Positions 1 through 10,920 of a stretch of 64,000 bases of DNA are shown here, piece after piece. This DNA is from Piezodorus guildinii (Eukaryota; Arthropoda; Insecta; Hemiptera; Pentatomidae): positions 17,794,880-17,858,879 of the forward strand of contig CM041295.1 in the NCBI GenBank assembly GCA_023052935.1, in the 5' to 3' direction. The first letter of the stretch is position 1; every line of letters starts with the position of its first letter. The notes below the pieces were generated by a model. That model had not been told where the DNA came from, searched no databases, and saw nothing but the letters and a program-made list of their open reading frames with translations. The position numbers were made by a program, and so were the translations under genes.

Positions 1-100
1 GATCAAAGAGAGATTTTTGTTGGTATGGTAAAGCTTTACTTGTCATCTTCGATTGAGGCAATTAAGCTTTTAATGTTGTAGTAACTAATTTCAGTACTTT

Positions 101-632
101 TTACTTTCACTTACTATATATAGTAAGGTGAAGTATTGCGATCGTGAAAATTTTCGAATTCCAGTTTTCAACGGAAATACACGTTTTAGGGTCCTCTGGG
201 TCCAAATAACCAAGTCCCGCAAAAAGGTGTGTGTGGTAACTCCCGGGCAGAAACGGAAAGTCCTATGAAACTGACATTTCATATTTAAGACAACTATACG
301 CCCGAGACGTGACAAAACTTTTTTCATCAAAATGAGCTAACCAGAAGAGGCACTTTATACCATGCATTTTGCACCTTTTTTCGATTTTCTCGAAAACATT
401 TCAGACGATTTTGATTAAACTCGCTATATCAATGTAAAATTTAATGGGCTTTAATATCATGTCGGTTTTATTCTGATTAAAATGGTCTGACAGGGTTTAA
501 ATGCCGATATTTTAAATTTTCTTCCCCTAAACTACCTTTAATTTTATAGATTTAATAAAAATAACTATATTATCTTGTTAACGCTGATAAAAAAAAGGTA
601 AATATATAAATTAAATAAATTCGATACCAAAC
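101..632 (+). repeat. RepA copy, left part (split by Jockey-A)
   Basis: This is the left part of an interspersed repeat of about 0.9 kb that I call RepA, with at least 15 copies or fragments in the window. The left end reads TTACTTTCACTTAC followed by TATATATAGTAAG and a conserved GTATTGCGATCG block. The copy continues at 5246-5624 after the Jockey-A insertion. An uninterrupted relative lies at 28716-29622. It has no coding capacity that I can see. Confidence 0.8.
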
Positions 633-633
633 T
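621..633. repeat. Target-site duplication, 3' flank of Jockey-A
   Basis: TCGATACCAAACT matches 5234-5246 exactly. The last T may belong to the poly-T (sense poly-A) tail, so the duplication is 12 or 13 bp. Confidence 0.85.
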
Positions 634-900
634 TTTTTTTTTTAGAAACAATTCTTTATTGAACAATATTACAATCTGTCCAATTTAGGACATTTTTAAT
701 AGGAATAAAGTACAACATTCATACTGCATTCACACGATATATACAAAACAATAAATTTGTATAATAATAATACAATATAAATAAATACAAAACAAAATCA
801 ATAAAAATATATACAAAAGTCACTCATACCTATATACAATTCACAAGCATACAGCACGTGAGTGGAGAATCTAGCCAATGCTAGAACTCCAATATACATT
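634..900 (-). other. Jockey-A 3' UTR and poly-A tail
   Basis: AT-rich 3' UTR ending in a poly-A tract in sense. The last 60 nt recur, diverged, at 43500-43570 (plus) and 45540-45600 (minus), which marks those as truncated relatives. Confidence 0.8.
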
Positions 901-3584
901 TTACAAGAGGTCTCGAGGCCACTGACGTTTCAACCTTCTAGGAGGATGGTAAGGATGTGTGGAGCTGGATAAGGATTGAGCTAGGGGATTAGGGTGATGG
1001 ATAAGATTCTGATGGAATTTAGAGAATTTTAATGGTATAAGGTCTAAAATAAATGGAATATTTAGGTCGCGGTGTAAGGTATGGTTGGATACATAATAAG
1101 GAGCATTAACTATTGTTCGGAGGACTTTTGATTGGAAGGATTGAATGCGTTTGATGTTAGAAAATTTAGCTGTCCCCACAGTTCAAGTCCGTAGGTCCAG
1201 ATAGGTTTCAGTACTGTCTTGTATATTAGCAGTTTGTTCTCGATAGATAATTTAGAATTTCTGTTCAGTAGTCTGTATAATTGTCCAAATCGTCGATTAA
1301 GTTCTTGTCGTTTAAGTCTAGTATGCGGGTTCCAAGTTAGTCTTTTGTCCAGAAGGAAGCCAAGATACCGGACTGTGTCGGAGAAAGGAAGCGGAACGGA
1401 GTTAAAGAGAACTGGAGGGCAGGATTGTCTTCGAAGGGTAAAGGTGACATGTCTGCATTTGGATTGATTTACTTTGATTCTCCAGTTGTTACACCAGTCT
1501 TCAATTTGAGAAAGGTGTGTTTGGAGGCCTGTAGATGCAATTTCGGGATCTAAGTGAGAGGATAGGATAGCTGTGTCATCAGCGTACGTTGCTAGGAAGG
1601 TATTAGAGCAAAGAGGAATATCAGCCGTGTATATATTGTAGAGGATAGGACCAAGGACACTACCCTGAGGAACACCGGATTCGACTGGATAATAATTGGA
1701 ATATTCTGCACCACAACGAACTCGGAAGGAGCGGTTTGATAGATAGGATCGGAGGACTAGGTATAAGGATAGGGGTAAATGGTTTTTGAGCTTAAAGAGC
1801 AATCCCGGGTGCCACACCCGGTCAAATGCTTGCGTTATGTCCAGAAATGCACCCGAGCAGTACTCCTTGTTCTCAAGGGCAGAGGAAATATGGTCAACGA
1901 CTCGGAGCCCTTGCTGAACGGTTGAATGTTGGGAACGGAATCCAAACTGATGGGAAGGAATAGTGTGGGATTCTAATAACGGTAATATTCGTTTGAGGAG
2001 GATTTTTTCAAAGATTTTTGAAAGGATTGGGAGTAGGCTGATAGGTCTATATGATGTCGTAGTGTTAGGAGGTTTACCTGGTTTTAGGAAGAGAATTATT
2101 GTGGAATGTTTCCATAAGAGAGGAAAATGAGTAGTGCGTAGAATGGAGTTGTAAATATATGTAAGAAATATAACGGCTTTAGATGGAAGCTGTCTGAGAA
2201 TCTGAGGAGTGAGGAGATCGTATCCAGGAGATTTACGGAGTGCAAGTTTTCGGAGAAGATACTTGACCTCAGAGGGATTAACTGCTTTAGGAGGTAATGA
2301 AAGCGGGATTGGAGACTGAAGGAACTGTTCCACTACTGAAGTGTGGTTTGGATTGGATTCTGGATGAGGTGTGAAGACTTGGGAAACGTATTTGGCAAGT
2401 TCCTCGGCTTTGTCTTCATCAGACGCAGCCCAGGAACCATTACTACGACGGAGGGGATGGGAAATATGGTGGGATTTTAGAATTTTCTTGGTGACATTCC
2501 ACAGGGAATTGTCACAAGCCGAAAGAGAAGAAAGGAAGGAACTAAAGGATTGGGAACGGAAGGTCGCCAACTCCCTCTTTAATTGTCTACAATAAAAGTT
2601 ATAGGAGCGGCGATCTGTGGGGTGACGGGTGCGTTGCCATAAGGATCTGGATCGGCGTTTGGTGCGGATGAGGTCTATGAGGTGTTGTGGTAAATGATTT
2701 TGGTTATGACTTATCTGGGAGTGCTTGGGAGAGGAGGCAGTCCAAACAGCTTGTTGAATAGCGATGGTGAAGGAGTTTACGGCATCGTCAAGGTCATCTG
2801 GAGTTTTGAGTTTCACTCTGAGGTCAATATCACTGGTCAGGATTTGGCGAAAAAGGTCCCAGTTTACTGGTCCTCTGATAAATGACGGTGGGGTGGGTTT
2901 AGGAATAGGAATTAGGGATACTTTAAGGAGCAATGGACTATGGTCAGAAGACAGTTCATCAAGGCGAGCCACCGACATGTTTAGGGAGCCTAATCCGCTG
3001 TGAATGAAGAAGTCAAGGATGTCAGGATTACGGTTAGGATCAGTTGGCCAGTAGGTAGGGGAGTCAGGAGGCAGGAGGTTGAAACGTCTAGAGCTGAGTG
3101 CAGACTGTAAATTCCGCCCACGACAATTCGTGGATCTGGAACCCCATTGTTGGTTCTTAGCATTCATGTCTGCACCCAGAATGAAGTGGTTTCCTAAGGC
3201 ATTGAGGAAGGATTCGAATAGAATGTTGGAGATGGAATGTTTAGGAGGGCAGTACGCTGATGCGAGGGTGATCGGAAAAGAAAAAGTCTTGATTACTATG
3301 GCGGTGCATTGTAGGAAATCATAGGAGGGAACTGGGAGTATATGGTGGGAGAGGGACTGGTGCACAATGACAGCAGTACCGGCATGGGCTTTTCCGTCTG
3401 GGTGGTCTGTACGGTATGTTACGTATTGAGGTATTTTAAAGAACTGTTTAGTGGTTAGTCTAGTTTCAGTAATAAGTGCTACATCAACGTTTTTGTCTTG
3501 CAATAAAGCTGTAAGTTCGTCAGTGTGATTTCTAACACCATTCGCATTCCAAAGGAGAATGGACAAGGAGTTAGGTGTAGTCAT
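901..3584 (-). pseudogene. Jockey-A ORF2, endonuclease-reverse transcriptase (one frameshift)
   Basis: Would nick target DNA and copy the element RNA by target-primed reverse transcription. An APE-type endonuclease domain covers about residues 8-220: N15, E40, GADMNA (D139, N141) and SSDHS (D214, H215). The reverse transcriptase spans about 445-750, with FLDITQAFDRVWH (D582), SGVPQGSVLGP and the catalytic YADD at 667-670. The start ATG directly abuts the ORF1 stop (TAA then ATG). The first reading frame runs from 3584 down to about 1178, where one base is missing after the ELWG codons. The coding continues in another frame and stops at 901-903, ending in the RRLKRQWPRDLL motif shared with Jockey-B. 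Total length would be about 890 residues, usual for Jockey. The frameshift lies outside both catalytic domains. Confidence 0.92.
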
Positions 3585-4863
3585 TTAAGGATTTTTTAAG
3601 GAAGGGATTAAATTTGATACGAGATTAGTAAGTAGTGATATTAGCGGCATAACAAGAGATTTGATTTCAGTGATGAAGGATGTCATCAAACTTGTAAGGT
3701 CTGTGACATTTGATGGAGGAGGAATATGAGAAATTTGATGCGGATGAGGTTTTTGAGGGTTGGGTAAATTTTGAGGAATAGGTGGTTGTGGAAGGGGTTC
3801 AGGATTTTGAGGTATGCGTTGTTCCGGCAGGGCCTCTTTGTTCTGGTTCCCACCTCCAAGTAGATGGGCAAATGTTACATTGGAATCAATTGTTTTTGAA
3901 GGTTGTCTTCTGCTTCTGATCGGTTCAGCTGTTTCATCCAGATTCTGAGGTTTTTGGTATCTGCTTTTGAGGTTCTTGTAGATTTGACATCCCTTGTAGT
4001 TAGCCGGGTGGTCCTCTAGGCACAGAGCACATACAGCGGGTGTTGATCTTAATCGTGTACATTCTTCTGATTTATGTTGCTCACCGCATTTCACACAGCG
4101 TGGTGTGTGGTGACAGTAAGTTCTCGTATGACCATATGCCTGACAATTATGGCACTGAACTATTTCTTTCTTAGTGTAAGGTTTCTCAACTCTTACACTA
4201 GTATAGTACAACCTAAATTTTTTCAACTCCTGCTGATGGTTCCAAGTCCACGAAGAATAGAGGCAGTGGAATTTTATCTTTTAGGACATTGGTCACTTGC
4301 CGCACTTTATAGCCTATCTCCGTCAGTTCTTCTTTGATAGCTGTAACTGGTGTCGAAGGGTGTAGGTTTCTAATTACAACCCTTAAAGCTCTCTCCTGGC
4401 GCAACTGATAGGTATGAAAATCAGCTTTGGTCTCAGTCAGATATTTCACTATTTTTCTGTAGCTTTCGGCGGTAGTCGGGGATATTTTAGTATCACTGGT
4501 TCTACTTATACAAGAATAACTATTAGGATCAGTTACTTTGTTTAAATGCACACACATCAGTTGAAAATTTTTAATATTTTTAACAAATATTGGTGGAGGT
4601 AGTGGTTCCCTGGGTATAGGAGAAGATTCCATGGTTTCTTTTTCATTTTGGAGGATCTGAAATGGATTCGGTGTAAAAAACGGCGATTCATCAGTTAATC
4701 CTTGTGATGATGTGCTAGGCTGTGGTTCAGATCCTAAAGAGGTAGCTGAAGCGGTCGCTGGTGGAATCATTTTTTTATTATTTTCACGGCGAGGTCTCTG
4801 TTTTGTAGGAGACGAGTTTGAACCTGCAGATCTAGATCTTTTACTTGTAGCTTTTGAGGACAT
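3585..4863 (-). pseudogene. Jockey-A ORF1, zinc-knuckle nucleic-acid-binding protein (one frameshift)
   Basis: A gag-like LINE ORF1 that binds element RNA. I chose the start at 4863 because MSS matches the start of the Jockey-B ORF1; an in-frame ATG 21 bases upstream (4884) is possible. The first part runs to 4213 and includes a basic Ser/Arg-rich N-terminus and the FFVDLEP segment. An A6 run near 4222-4227 puts the second part in another frame. That part carries three cysteine clusters beginning at QCHNCQAYGHTRTYC, the order typical of Jockey ORF1 proteins. The tail is proline-rich. The ORF1 stop and the ORF2 start are directly adjacent. Confidence 0.88.
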
Positions 4864-4887
4864 AACTTGATGAAAATATCTCATTGA

Positions 4888-4919
<32 letters not shown>

Positions 4920-5233
4920 CCAATAATAAATAAATAATGAGATGAGAATGAGAAGGAAATATAATAAAAGAAAGATAACTTAAAGAAAAGCAAGCCCGAG
5001 CTTGCCGAGCTAGCGGCGATCAGCTGATCAGTGACCCTCCTTTCACTTTTCGCGATTCTACAAAGTAAATTATAACTTTGCTTACCGATATTTCTCCAAT
5101 ATTCACTGCTGTGGTTTTCTTGAAGTCTAGTGATGTTTTCCAGACTGAACTCAAGCGAATTCCTACTGAAAAGAGCAAAAATCTGAGAGACGAAGTAACG
5201 TATGACTGTTATCATCGAGCGCATCAGCTGTTC
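4864..5233 (-). promoter_or_regulatory. Jockey-A 5' UTR
   Basis: Sense 5' end begins GAACAGCTGATGCGCTC just inside the target-site duplication. Jockey elements carry internal pol II promoters, so promoter activity here is an expectation, not something I see. A run of 27 T (sense) at 4890-4916 lies shortly before the ORF1 start. Jockey-B has comparable T tracts in the same place. Confidence 0.6.
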
Positions 5234-5246
5234 TCGATACCAAACT
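5234..5246. repeat. Target-site duplication, 5' flank of Jockey-A
   Basis: Matches 621-633 exactly and marks the 5' end of the insertion. Confidence 0.85.
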
Positions 5247-5624
5247 AAAGCAAAAAACAGAAAAAATATTTTTTTTAATGCAATTTTACATTTTTGAACA
5301 TAAAAGCAGTAATATACATGTATGATATACCGTTGGAAAGCTAAAGATTTTAGAGAAAATATTATCTCATACACAAGCTTTTAAAAGTTAATAGAGAGTG
5401 ATGAAATGAACATAAAACTAACTGATTATTTTAGATAATAATATAATAGATTTTATAATAAAACACATGTTTCTATATAAATTCAATTTAATTAATTCCT
5501 TTATAGTTTTACGTATTTTTATCTCTAACATATCTTGTTATATCTATTTTGTTTTTGAAAATATTTTCATTGATTTTAAAAATGGAGGCAAGTGAAAGTC
5601 GTGTGTTGCCCGCACCAGATTTTT
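5246..5624 (+). repeat. RepA copy, right part
   Basis: Continues RepA after the Jockey-A insertion. The right end has AAGTGAAAGTCGTGTGTTG followed by CCGCACCAGATTTT. The inner part (AAGTGAAAGT) is the inverse of the left-end ACTTTCACTT, so the repeat has a short inverted repeat lying about 25 nt inside its right end. Confidence 0.8.
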
Positions 5625-5754
5625 AGACCTCAGAAAGATTGAATTCCCTTAGTCACTTATTCTCGTATGAAACCCGGAAACTCCTTTCCTCCCCTACTTC
5701 GGCTACTGCTGTACGGTATACGGTGGTGTTTCGTGGAATCTTGCCGAGGAAATA

Positions 5755-6310
5755 AAACGCTTAATTAATTCCTTTGTTCTATTGATCTTCGGGGTTCTTA
5801 GGTACACCTCCGCCTACGAATTTCATGTCGAGTTGAAGTGGCTTTACCCTTCCAATAGTCGCAAGTATTTCCTTGCATGATTCCTTTACCAAGTTATCAA
5901 TTTACGCCGTCTATCATACATTTTCGACCTTCTACAGTTTAAATCATTTGTCCATTTCCATTATACAGGCTTTCAGATTAATACACAGCCCAATAATCTG
6001 CACATTTCGACAGATCGTTTCTTATCCGATCCTCAATCTTATGGAATTCTATTCCTCTTTCTGTTCGTCTCTCCAGCTCTCTTCCTACCTTCAAATCCTG
6101 CTTATTCATCCCTTGACTGGGTCATAACTTACTTACATTGTTAATAAGGTACTATTTTATTTTATTTCCTACTCAATGTCTGTTTTCGATTAGTTTTAGT
6201 TTATTGGCTTATATTTATTTAATTACTCTAAGACTCTGAAGCCGATTTTATATATTATGTTAATTTTATTTTTAAGGGTCTTGTCTCTGGATAATGAAGA
6301 ATTTATTGAT
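5755..6310 (+). mobile_element. LINE-C 3' fragment (degenerate ORF2 C-terminus plus 3' UTR)
   Basis: The translation keeps a conserved post-RT block: LINSFV then FGVLR, SNSRKYFLA and RFLSDP-type segments, broken by stops and frameshifts. The same block occurs at 8190, 14735, 40795 (minus) and 51848. The 3' UTR has the shared string ACTCTAAGACTCTGAAG (6226-6242). I do not assign the clade with certainty. The microsatellite-like tail and the C-terminal block recall CR1/L2-type LINEs rather than Jockey. Confidence 0.65.
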
Positions 6311-6429
6311 TTATTTAACTCACGGGTATTGATAGATATAGGTACTTAGTAGATGCAGTATTTAAAATATATATCTATTTCAATCTACTGTATTAATAAT
6401 ACATCAAGTAAATGTGAGTAAAACTACAA

Positions 6430-7000
6430 AAAAACATGATTCACATGAGCAGAAACTACGCATTGGCAGCTCTCCAAAAATATTTTACACTAGAAAGTCT
6501 GGAGTTCTATCTTCTTTTCGGACGGCTTGGAGGATTATCAGGAATCGAGAAGGAAGCCAGGATTGAAACTAATAGGTTAGAGTGGAAATGTAGTTTTTCA
6601 TCAAAGGATTGGTACCATGCAGGACGAAATCAGCATATGGAACATTAAGGTAATTATGGATCAGTTTATCTGTTAGAAAGTAATGCGCTTCGAGAATTTC
6701 GGATTGTAATGATGGTTTAAAATTTAGGGGGAGCCCGTGGCTGAGCTAAAGGTTAAGAGTTCAAATCCCAGTACTGGGAGGACTTTTGCAAGCGTATAAT
6801 TAATGGGGATTCACTCACCATCACCCCCCCCCCTATCTGTGTATGCCCCTCAGCCAACTGGTGCCAGACACTATAATAGACAAAGAGAATGATGATCCTA
6901 CCCTATAAAGTATCATCGAGAATCGTGTAGCAGAATCTTAGGAAACTGTACCGGGCGGTCAAAGGTTTACAAATGATTGGATACGGGAAGAATTCGATGG
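6430..7000 (-). mobile_element. Jockey-B 3' fragment, split by a SINE
   Basis: Minus-strand copy of the Jockey-B ORF2 end and 3' UTR, with the reverse complement of the GGCGTCTGAAAAGACGG region. It is interrupted at about 6713-6972 by a tRNA-like SINE; the short block GGATACGGGAAGAATTCGAT after 6978 continues the same alignment. Strongly 5'-truncated and diverged. Confidence 0.65.
6714..6971 (+). mobile_element. tRNA-derived SINE (SINE3)
   Basis: The head has an A-box-like TGGCTGAGCTAAAGG and a B-box-like AGTTCAAATCCC about 35 nt later, spaced as in tRNA-derived pol III promoters. AATGAT flanks both sides. It lies inside a Jockey-B tail. I see no second copy in this window. Confidence 0.55.
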
Positions 7001-7019
7001 TGCTAGAATTTATATAAGC

Positions 7020-8015
7020 AACCATCTATTTATTTTTATTTTCATTTATCTAAATAGGAGGTAACAATTTTTTTTTCACTGTGTCCGTCTGCGTCCGTCC
7101 GGCGCGGCGTTATGTGTGAATTTTAGACCCTTTTGTGAAATTTGAGAGCGGCTGTTTGTCCAGGTCTAGTGAATTTAAATTTTATCTTTAACTATGTACG
7201 GTGTCGCGCTCTACGGTTAAAATCGATGAGATATCGGAACCTTCTATTTGAAGTCATTCTCATAAGCAATCTCTTACCGAATAGATGTACCGCACTACCA
7301 AGGATGTTCTCAGTACTTTTGCAGTTAGAGATTATTTCTCTTAATTTTTATTTTATTTTGTCTGGCGAAGAAGTGGCCGATACTTTATTATTTTTTTATC
7401 AATTTTTGGACTCAGCGTTGCTGTTATCATATAACGTCTCTGTATACCTCATTATGAAGAAAATAAATTATATCAACCTTTGTACATTTGGACATTTTTT
7501 TTTATTTTGAACCTTTAAGGACCTCAGGGCCAGAACTATACAACCATGTCACAAGGATAGAAAAGAAATTTAACTGTGGGATTATATCCCTTTAGAATCA
7601 CAAAAATATAAGTTGCATTTTAATAATGTATCGTGTTCAGTTTGAAGAGCGAGAGCATATGTGGCAAGGTGTTTAATGCTCACATTTCTTTTTTTCTCCA
7701 GTGGCACTTTGATTGGGTTAACGTTGCAACCATGTCGTATCTGGAGTAGACATGAACAAATTCATATTTTAATGACCCAAATCTCGTTGTAATAGCACAA
7801 TGATAAGGAAAATGATTGATGTAACCTCAAAATGCATGGTCACGCAATGACGATTCCCTTTGAATTATATAGCCGGGCGACGGTTAGCCGTAATTTATGT
7901 AGTGTTGTATCTTTATATCCAAAGGGCTACCACAGGTCTCTATCGGCTAATGCAGCTTGCTCAGTTATTTTCAAGGAATATTTTTTTCAACTGTAGGGTT
8001 ATTGAAACTAATATT

Positions 8016-8040
<25 letters not shown>
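7020..8040. other. No recognisable gene
   Basis: Includes a small GC-rich patch near 7080-7110 and a poly-T run at 8018-8046. The open frame at 7142-7510 is hydrophobic and low in complexity, and I do not regard it as a gene. Confidence 0.5.
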
Positions 8041-8044
<4 letters not shown>

Positions 8045-8051
<7 letters not shown>

Positions 8052-8130
8052 TACTTATTTTTATATAGTAAGGGAAAGTATTGCAATCGTAAAAAACGGA
8101 AATACACAAGGAAATTATTATGAACATATT
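8045..8130 (+). repeat. RepA left-end fragment
   Basis: Shows TATATAGTAAGGGAAAGTATTGC and part of the following RepA block, with an internal deletion. Confidence 0.55.
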
Positions 8131-8189
8131 TTCAAGATTTGCACTTAGCACATCGAAGAGGTATCATGTGACCCATTAATACAGTGAGT

Positions 8190-8600
8190 TAAAGTGGCTC
8201 CTTCCCTCAAACCGCAGACAATATTTCCTTGGATCATAACTTTAACAATCCACCCATTCCCAGCTACCTACAGATTTCTGAAATTTAAATCGTCCGTCCA
8301 CTCCCTCCAAACAAGATCGCTCCATTCTAATCTTTATATTCCTGCCCACAGAACAACAACTGTTGATCATTCCTTTCTTTTCCGCTCTACTACTCTCTGG
8401 AATTCCCTACCTACTCATATCAGCCATGCTACTTCCCTACTTTAATATAATTTATACCACCTCCTTATACGAACGATGGGCTAGTGTTCTGTATGTACTG
8501 TACGAATCTCTGAATGAACTGAACCTCAAACCTTTCAAGGGTTGCAGAGGTACACGTATTTTATCCTTATTACAGTACAGGTCTTTATTTATTACTCATA
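8190..8600 (+). mobile_element. LINE-C ORF2 C-terminal fragment
   Basis: Encodes FKSSVHSLQTRS, then IPAHRT and STTLWNSLPTHI, the conserved C-terminal block of LINE-C, with at least one frameshift upstream. The 3' UTR is not obvious. Confidence 0.6.
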
Positions 8601-8604
8601 TCTC

Positions 8605-8832
8605 GAGTGACCTAGACTAAAATAAGAAAGAGAGAAAACATGAGTGTCAAGTTGACTGCTTCCTTACTTCATTCAACAACAGTCAGTGATTGTTGTTGAA
8701 TGACGCCTTCTCAGCTCACACAATCACCCTGAATAAGGACTATAATATAGGCCAAAACGTCGGCACCAATAAATTAAGTTTACGCTTAATTGTGTGTTAC
8801 ATTGACTGCACCCTCAACCAACTTATCTCATA
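8605..8832 (+). repeat. Hammerhead-like repeat family R-H, diverged copy
   Basis: Shares the string around AAAACGTCGGCACC and the terminal block GACTGCACCCTCAACC with the copies at 18300-18600 (minus) and 26232-26676 (plus). Confidence 0.55.
8727..8766 (+). ncRNA. Degenerate hammerhead-like motif
   Basis: Reads CTGAATA, then AGGAC, a TATAATATA loop, GGCC and AAAACGTCGGC. Compared with the R-H copies at 18.4 and 26.6 kb, the core box has changed (CTGAATA for CTGATGA) and GAAAC has become AAAAC. It is probably inactive. Confidence 0.4.
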
Positions 8833-8887
8833 TATACACACAGTAAACCATTGTCACTTCATGATTAATAATTCCCTTTAAAAATAT

Positions 8888-8966
8888 TAGGGCCATCTGC
8901 CGCGTGTGAACAAGCGACCTTGGGTATAGAAGGCTATTATGCTAGTCACTACATTACAGTTGACCC
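8888..8966 (-). mobile_element. SINE1 head fragment
   Basis: In sense, ATGTAGTGACTAGCATAATAG (A-box region) is followed by GGTCGCTTGTTCACACG, where the B-box is degraded, and then AGATGGCCCTA. The same head occurs at 41824-42600, 47232 and 50876. Confidence 0.55.
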
Positions 8967-8969
8967 CTT

Positions 8970-9575
8970 TCAATTAATTTAAAACCTTTTAAAATCGATT
9001 TCAAGGAGAGAGAAAGATTTATTATTATAAATCGCACACACTAGATAACAACTACATCAAATGTAAACTTACCCAAAATCTTAGCTTAAACTTTTAACTT
9101 ACGGGAAATAAAATTATTTATTATCGTTAAATGTTCATACAATTACATTCCTGGTTGAAATTTAATAAATATCTAACAAAATTAATGCCTATCGCAGAGG
9201 AAATTTCAAACGGAATGTTAATCGTAAAACAGAGGAAATATTGATATTTCATAATGAAATCTAGATCTACCCTGTACAAGCTTTTATCACGCCATTTGAA
9301 AATCATATTCGATTTTATCGTAGTGCGGCCTGACAGCAATCTCAAACCACAGCAGTCCGCTAAAACAATGATGTATTGTAATATTTCTTAGAATTATTCT
9401 GAAAATAAAAAAAATCATGTCACGTAAATGCCAATTTATATTTGGTTATCGCAAAGTAACGAATCGTGTTATTGTTGTTTTGTTTTTTTCGTTTCTTTTA
9501 TTATTGGGTAGAACCATAACTTAGATCGGTTTTTGAAGGGTAAAATGAAAAAGTATTTTTATCAATACAAAGAAT
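8970..9575. other. No recognisable gene
   Basis: AT-rich sequence with short open frames that show no family signature. Confidence 0.45.
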
Positions 9576-9579
9576 AATT

Positions 9580-9867
9580 CTATTCCATTATGTATTTACC
9601 GCTTTTATTATTGACCTCAGGCCATCTTTCTACCAATTTCATTATTCCGCTCTCGTAAAACCTCTGGGCTTTAAAAGAGATAAACTGAGGGAGATTCGTT
9701 TTAACACCACTCTCTTCAACGAACGATCTATCGTCGAAGGAATTTCGAATGGACTGAAATAAGTTGTAATAGGGTGGTGCAAATTCAAGGGAATATTCTG
9801 TGTGTAATAAAACATCCAAGCCCAGATCTACCAACTTTTGCCGTGTAATTAATGCGGAGATGAACAT
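9580..9867 (-). pseudogene. Mariner-like transposase C-terminus
   Basis: About 95 residues matching the end of mariner transposases: a degraded version of the third-aspartate region (PPYYNLFQSIRNSF in place of the usual SPDLxPxDYHLF), then FYESGIMKLVERW and GKYIME before the stop. The catalytic aspartate of that motif is not recognisable. No N-terminal half or terminal inverted repeat is visible nearby, so this is a relic of a mariner type distinct from the M1 and M2 copies in this window. Confidence 0.65.
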
Positions 9868-9876
9868 AATTAAAAA

Positions 9877-10920
9877 AAAAATCTATTGAGCGCAACACAC
9901 GACTGTCACTCACTTTATAAAATTAAATTTAAGAACTTTTATATAAAGTTAGAGTGGAAAAATGTATAAAAAATTACATAGAGTTTTAATCGACATAATT
10001 ATTTCAGATTAAAATAATCTGATACAATTTAATATCTACTACAATCAACTAATCTGATACGACTTTACATATTAAATAATTTTTTTCTGAAATCTTCTCT
10101 TTCCATTATACATGTATTTACTTATTTTTTGTTCGGAAAAAAAAAATTTCCCTAAATAATATTTTTGCTCTTTTATCCTTTATTTTGTGATCAAATTCGT
10201 ATATCTTGTATATTTACCAGTTTATTTTCAATGCTAAAAACAGTAAATTTAATTGAATCTATAAAATTAAAAGCACTTTAGAGGGAAAAAGTAAAAGACG
10301 GCGTTAAAGCTCTGTCAGACTATTTCAATTAGAATGAAACCTACACCATATTAGAGCCTTTTAAGTTTTACATCGAAATAACTTGTTTAATTAAAATCGT
10401 TTTACCCTTTTTTTTAAGAAAATCATAAAATGATACAAAATGGACGGTATAAAGTGGCTCTTCTAATTCACTGATTTCGCAGAAAATGTTGGTGTAACAT
10501 TTTATTCATATACATTTGTAAATTATGAAATTTCAGCGATAAAATTAATCTTTTTTGAGCTAGGTTTACCAAATACATAAAAACCTTTTTGTGGGGCTTG
10601 GTCATTTGCACTCAAGGAAGCATAAATAAATTTATTACTGTCCTGGGACAAGACTAATAAAATAAACATTTAAAAAAATAAAAAATATAATTAACAGAAT
10701 ATATAAAATGGGCTTCAGAGACTTAGAGTAAACAAATAAATATAAACAAGGTAACTAAAACTAATAGGAAACAGACATACGTAGAAAATAAAATAAAATA
10801 GAGATTTTAACCATAGAAGGTGTGCTTCTGGTGAAAATTCGAATTAGAAAATGTTCGCGATCGCAATACATTCCCTTACTATGTATATCATATTTAAATA
10901 AGTGATAATAAAAGTAAATC
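9877..10920 (-). repeat. RepA copy, complete but diverged
   Basis: Starts with AATCTATTGAGCGCAACACAC (the right end, inverted) and finishes with CGATCGCAATACATTCCC and a degraded left end. It is interrupted by a LINE-C 3' UTR at about 10618-10800. Confidence 0.65.
10618..10800 (-). mobile_element. LINE-C 3' UTR inserted in RepA
   Basis: In sense it carries TACTCTAAGTCTCTGAAGCC and a GTCCCAGGACAGTAATAAA tail, like 6185-6305 and 15490-15600. Confidence 0.6.

Larger units (their letters stand above)
634..5233 (-). mobile_element. Full-length Jockey-clade LINE (Jockey-A)
   Basis: A complete non-LTR retrotransposon on the minus strand, about 4.6 kb. In sense order it has a 370-nt 5' UTR, a zinc-knuckle ORF1, an endonuclease/reverse transcriptase ORF2, a 3' UTR and a poly-A tail (T run at 633-643 on the plus strand). 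It is flanked by a 12-13 bp target-site duplication and interrupts a RepA copy. The paralogous empty site is visible in the RepA copy near 29249-29262. Each ORF carries one single-base frameshift, so this copy is probably not autonomous. Clade assignment rests on the ORF architecture and RT motifs of Jockey-type elements. Confidence 0.92.

Noticed and set aside
91..330. Minus-strand open frame (MMKKVLSRLGRIVVL...)
   Set aside because: The same frame recurs in other RepA copies (28723-28962 and 49537-49860) with indels and frame changes. It looks like a by-product of the repeat, not a conserved protein.
1219..1467. Open frame of 82 codons on the plus strand
   Set aside because: It is antisense to Jockey-A ORF2 and has no independent features. 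The same holds for other plus-strand frames at 2371-3324 and 4074-4337.
4215..4235. Programmed frameshift in Jockey-A ORF1 at the A run
   Set aside because: Jockey-B ORF1 is continuous across the same place, so a one-base insertion is simpler than a programmed shift.
4841..5374. Minus-strand open frame of 177 codons
   Set aside because: It is the Jockey-A 5' UTR plus adjoining RepA. The long Phe run comes from the T tract and it crosses the element boundary, so it is not a gene.
7142..7510. 122-codon open frame
   Set aside because: Hydrophobic and low in complexity, with no motif. It lies between transposon fragments and shows no sign of constraint.
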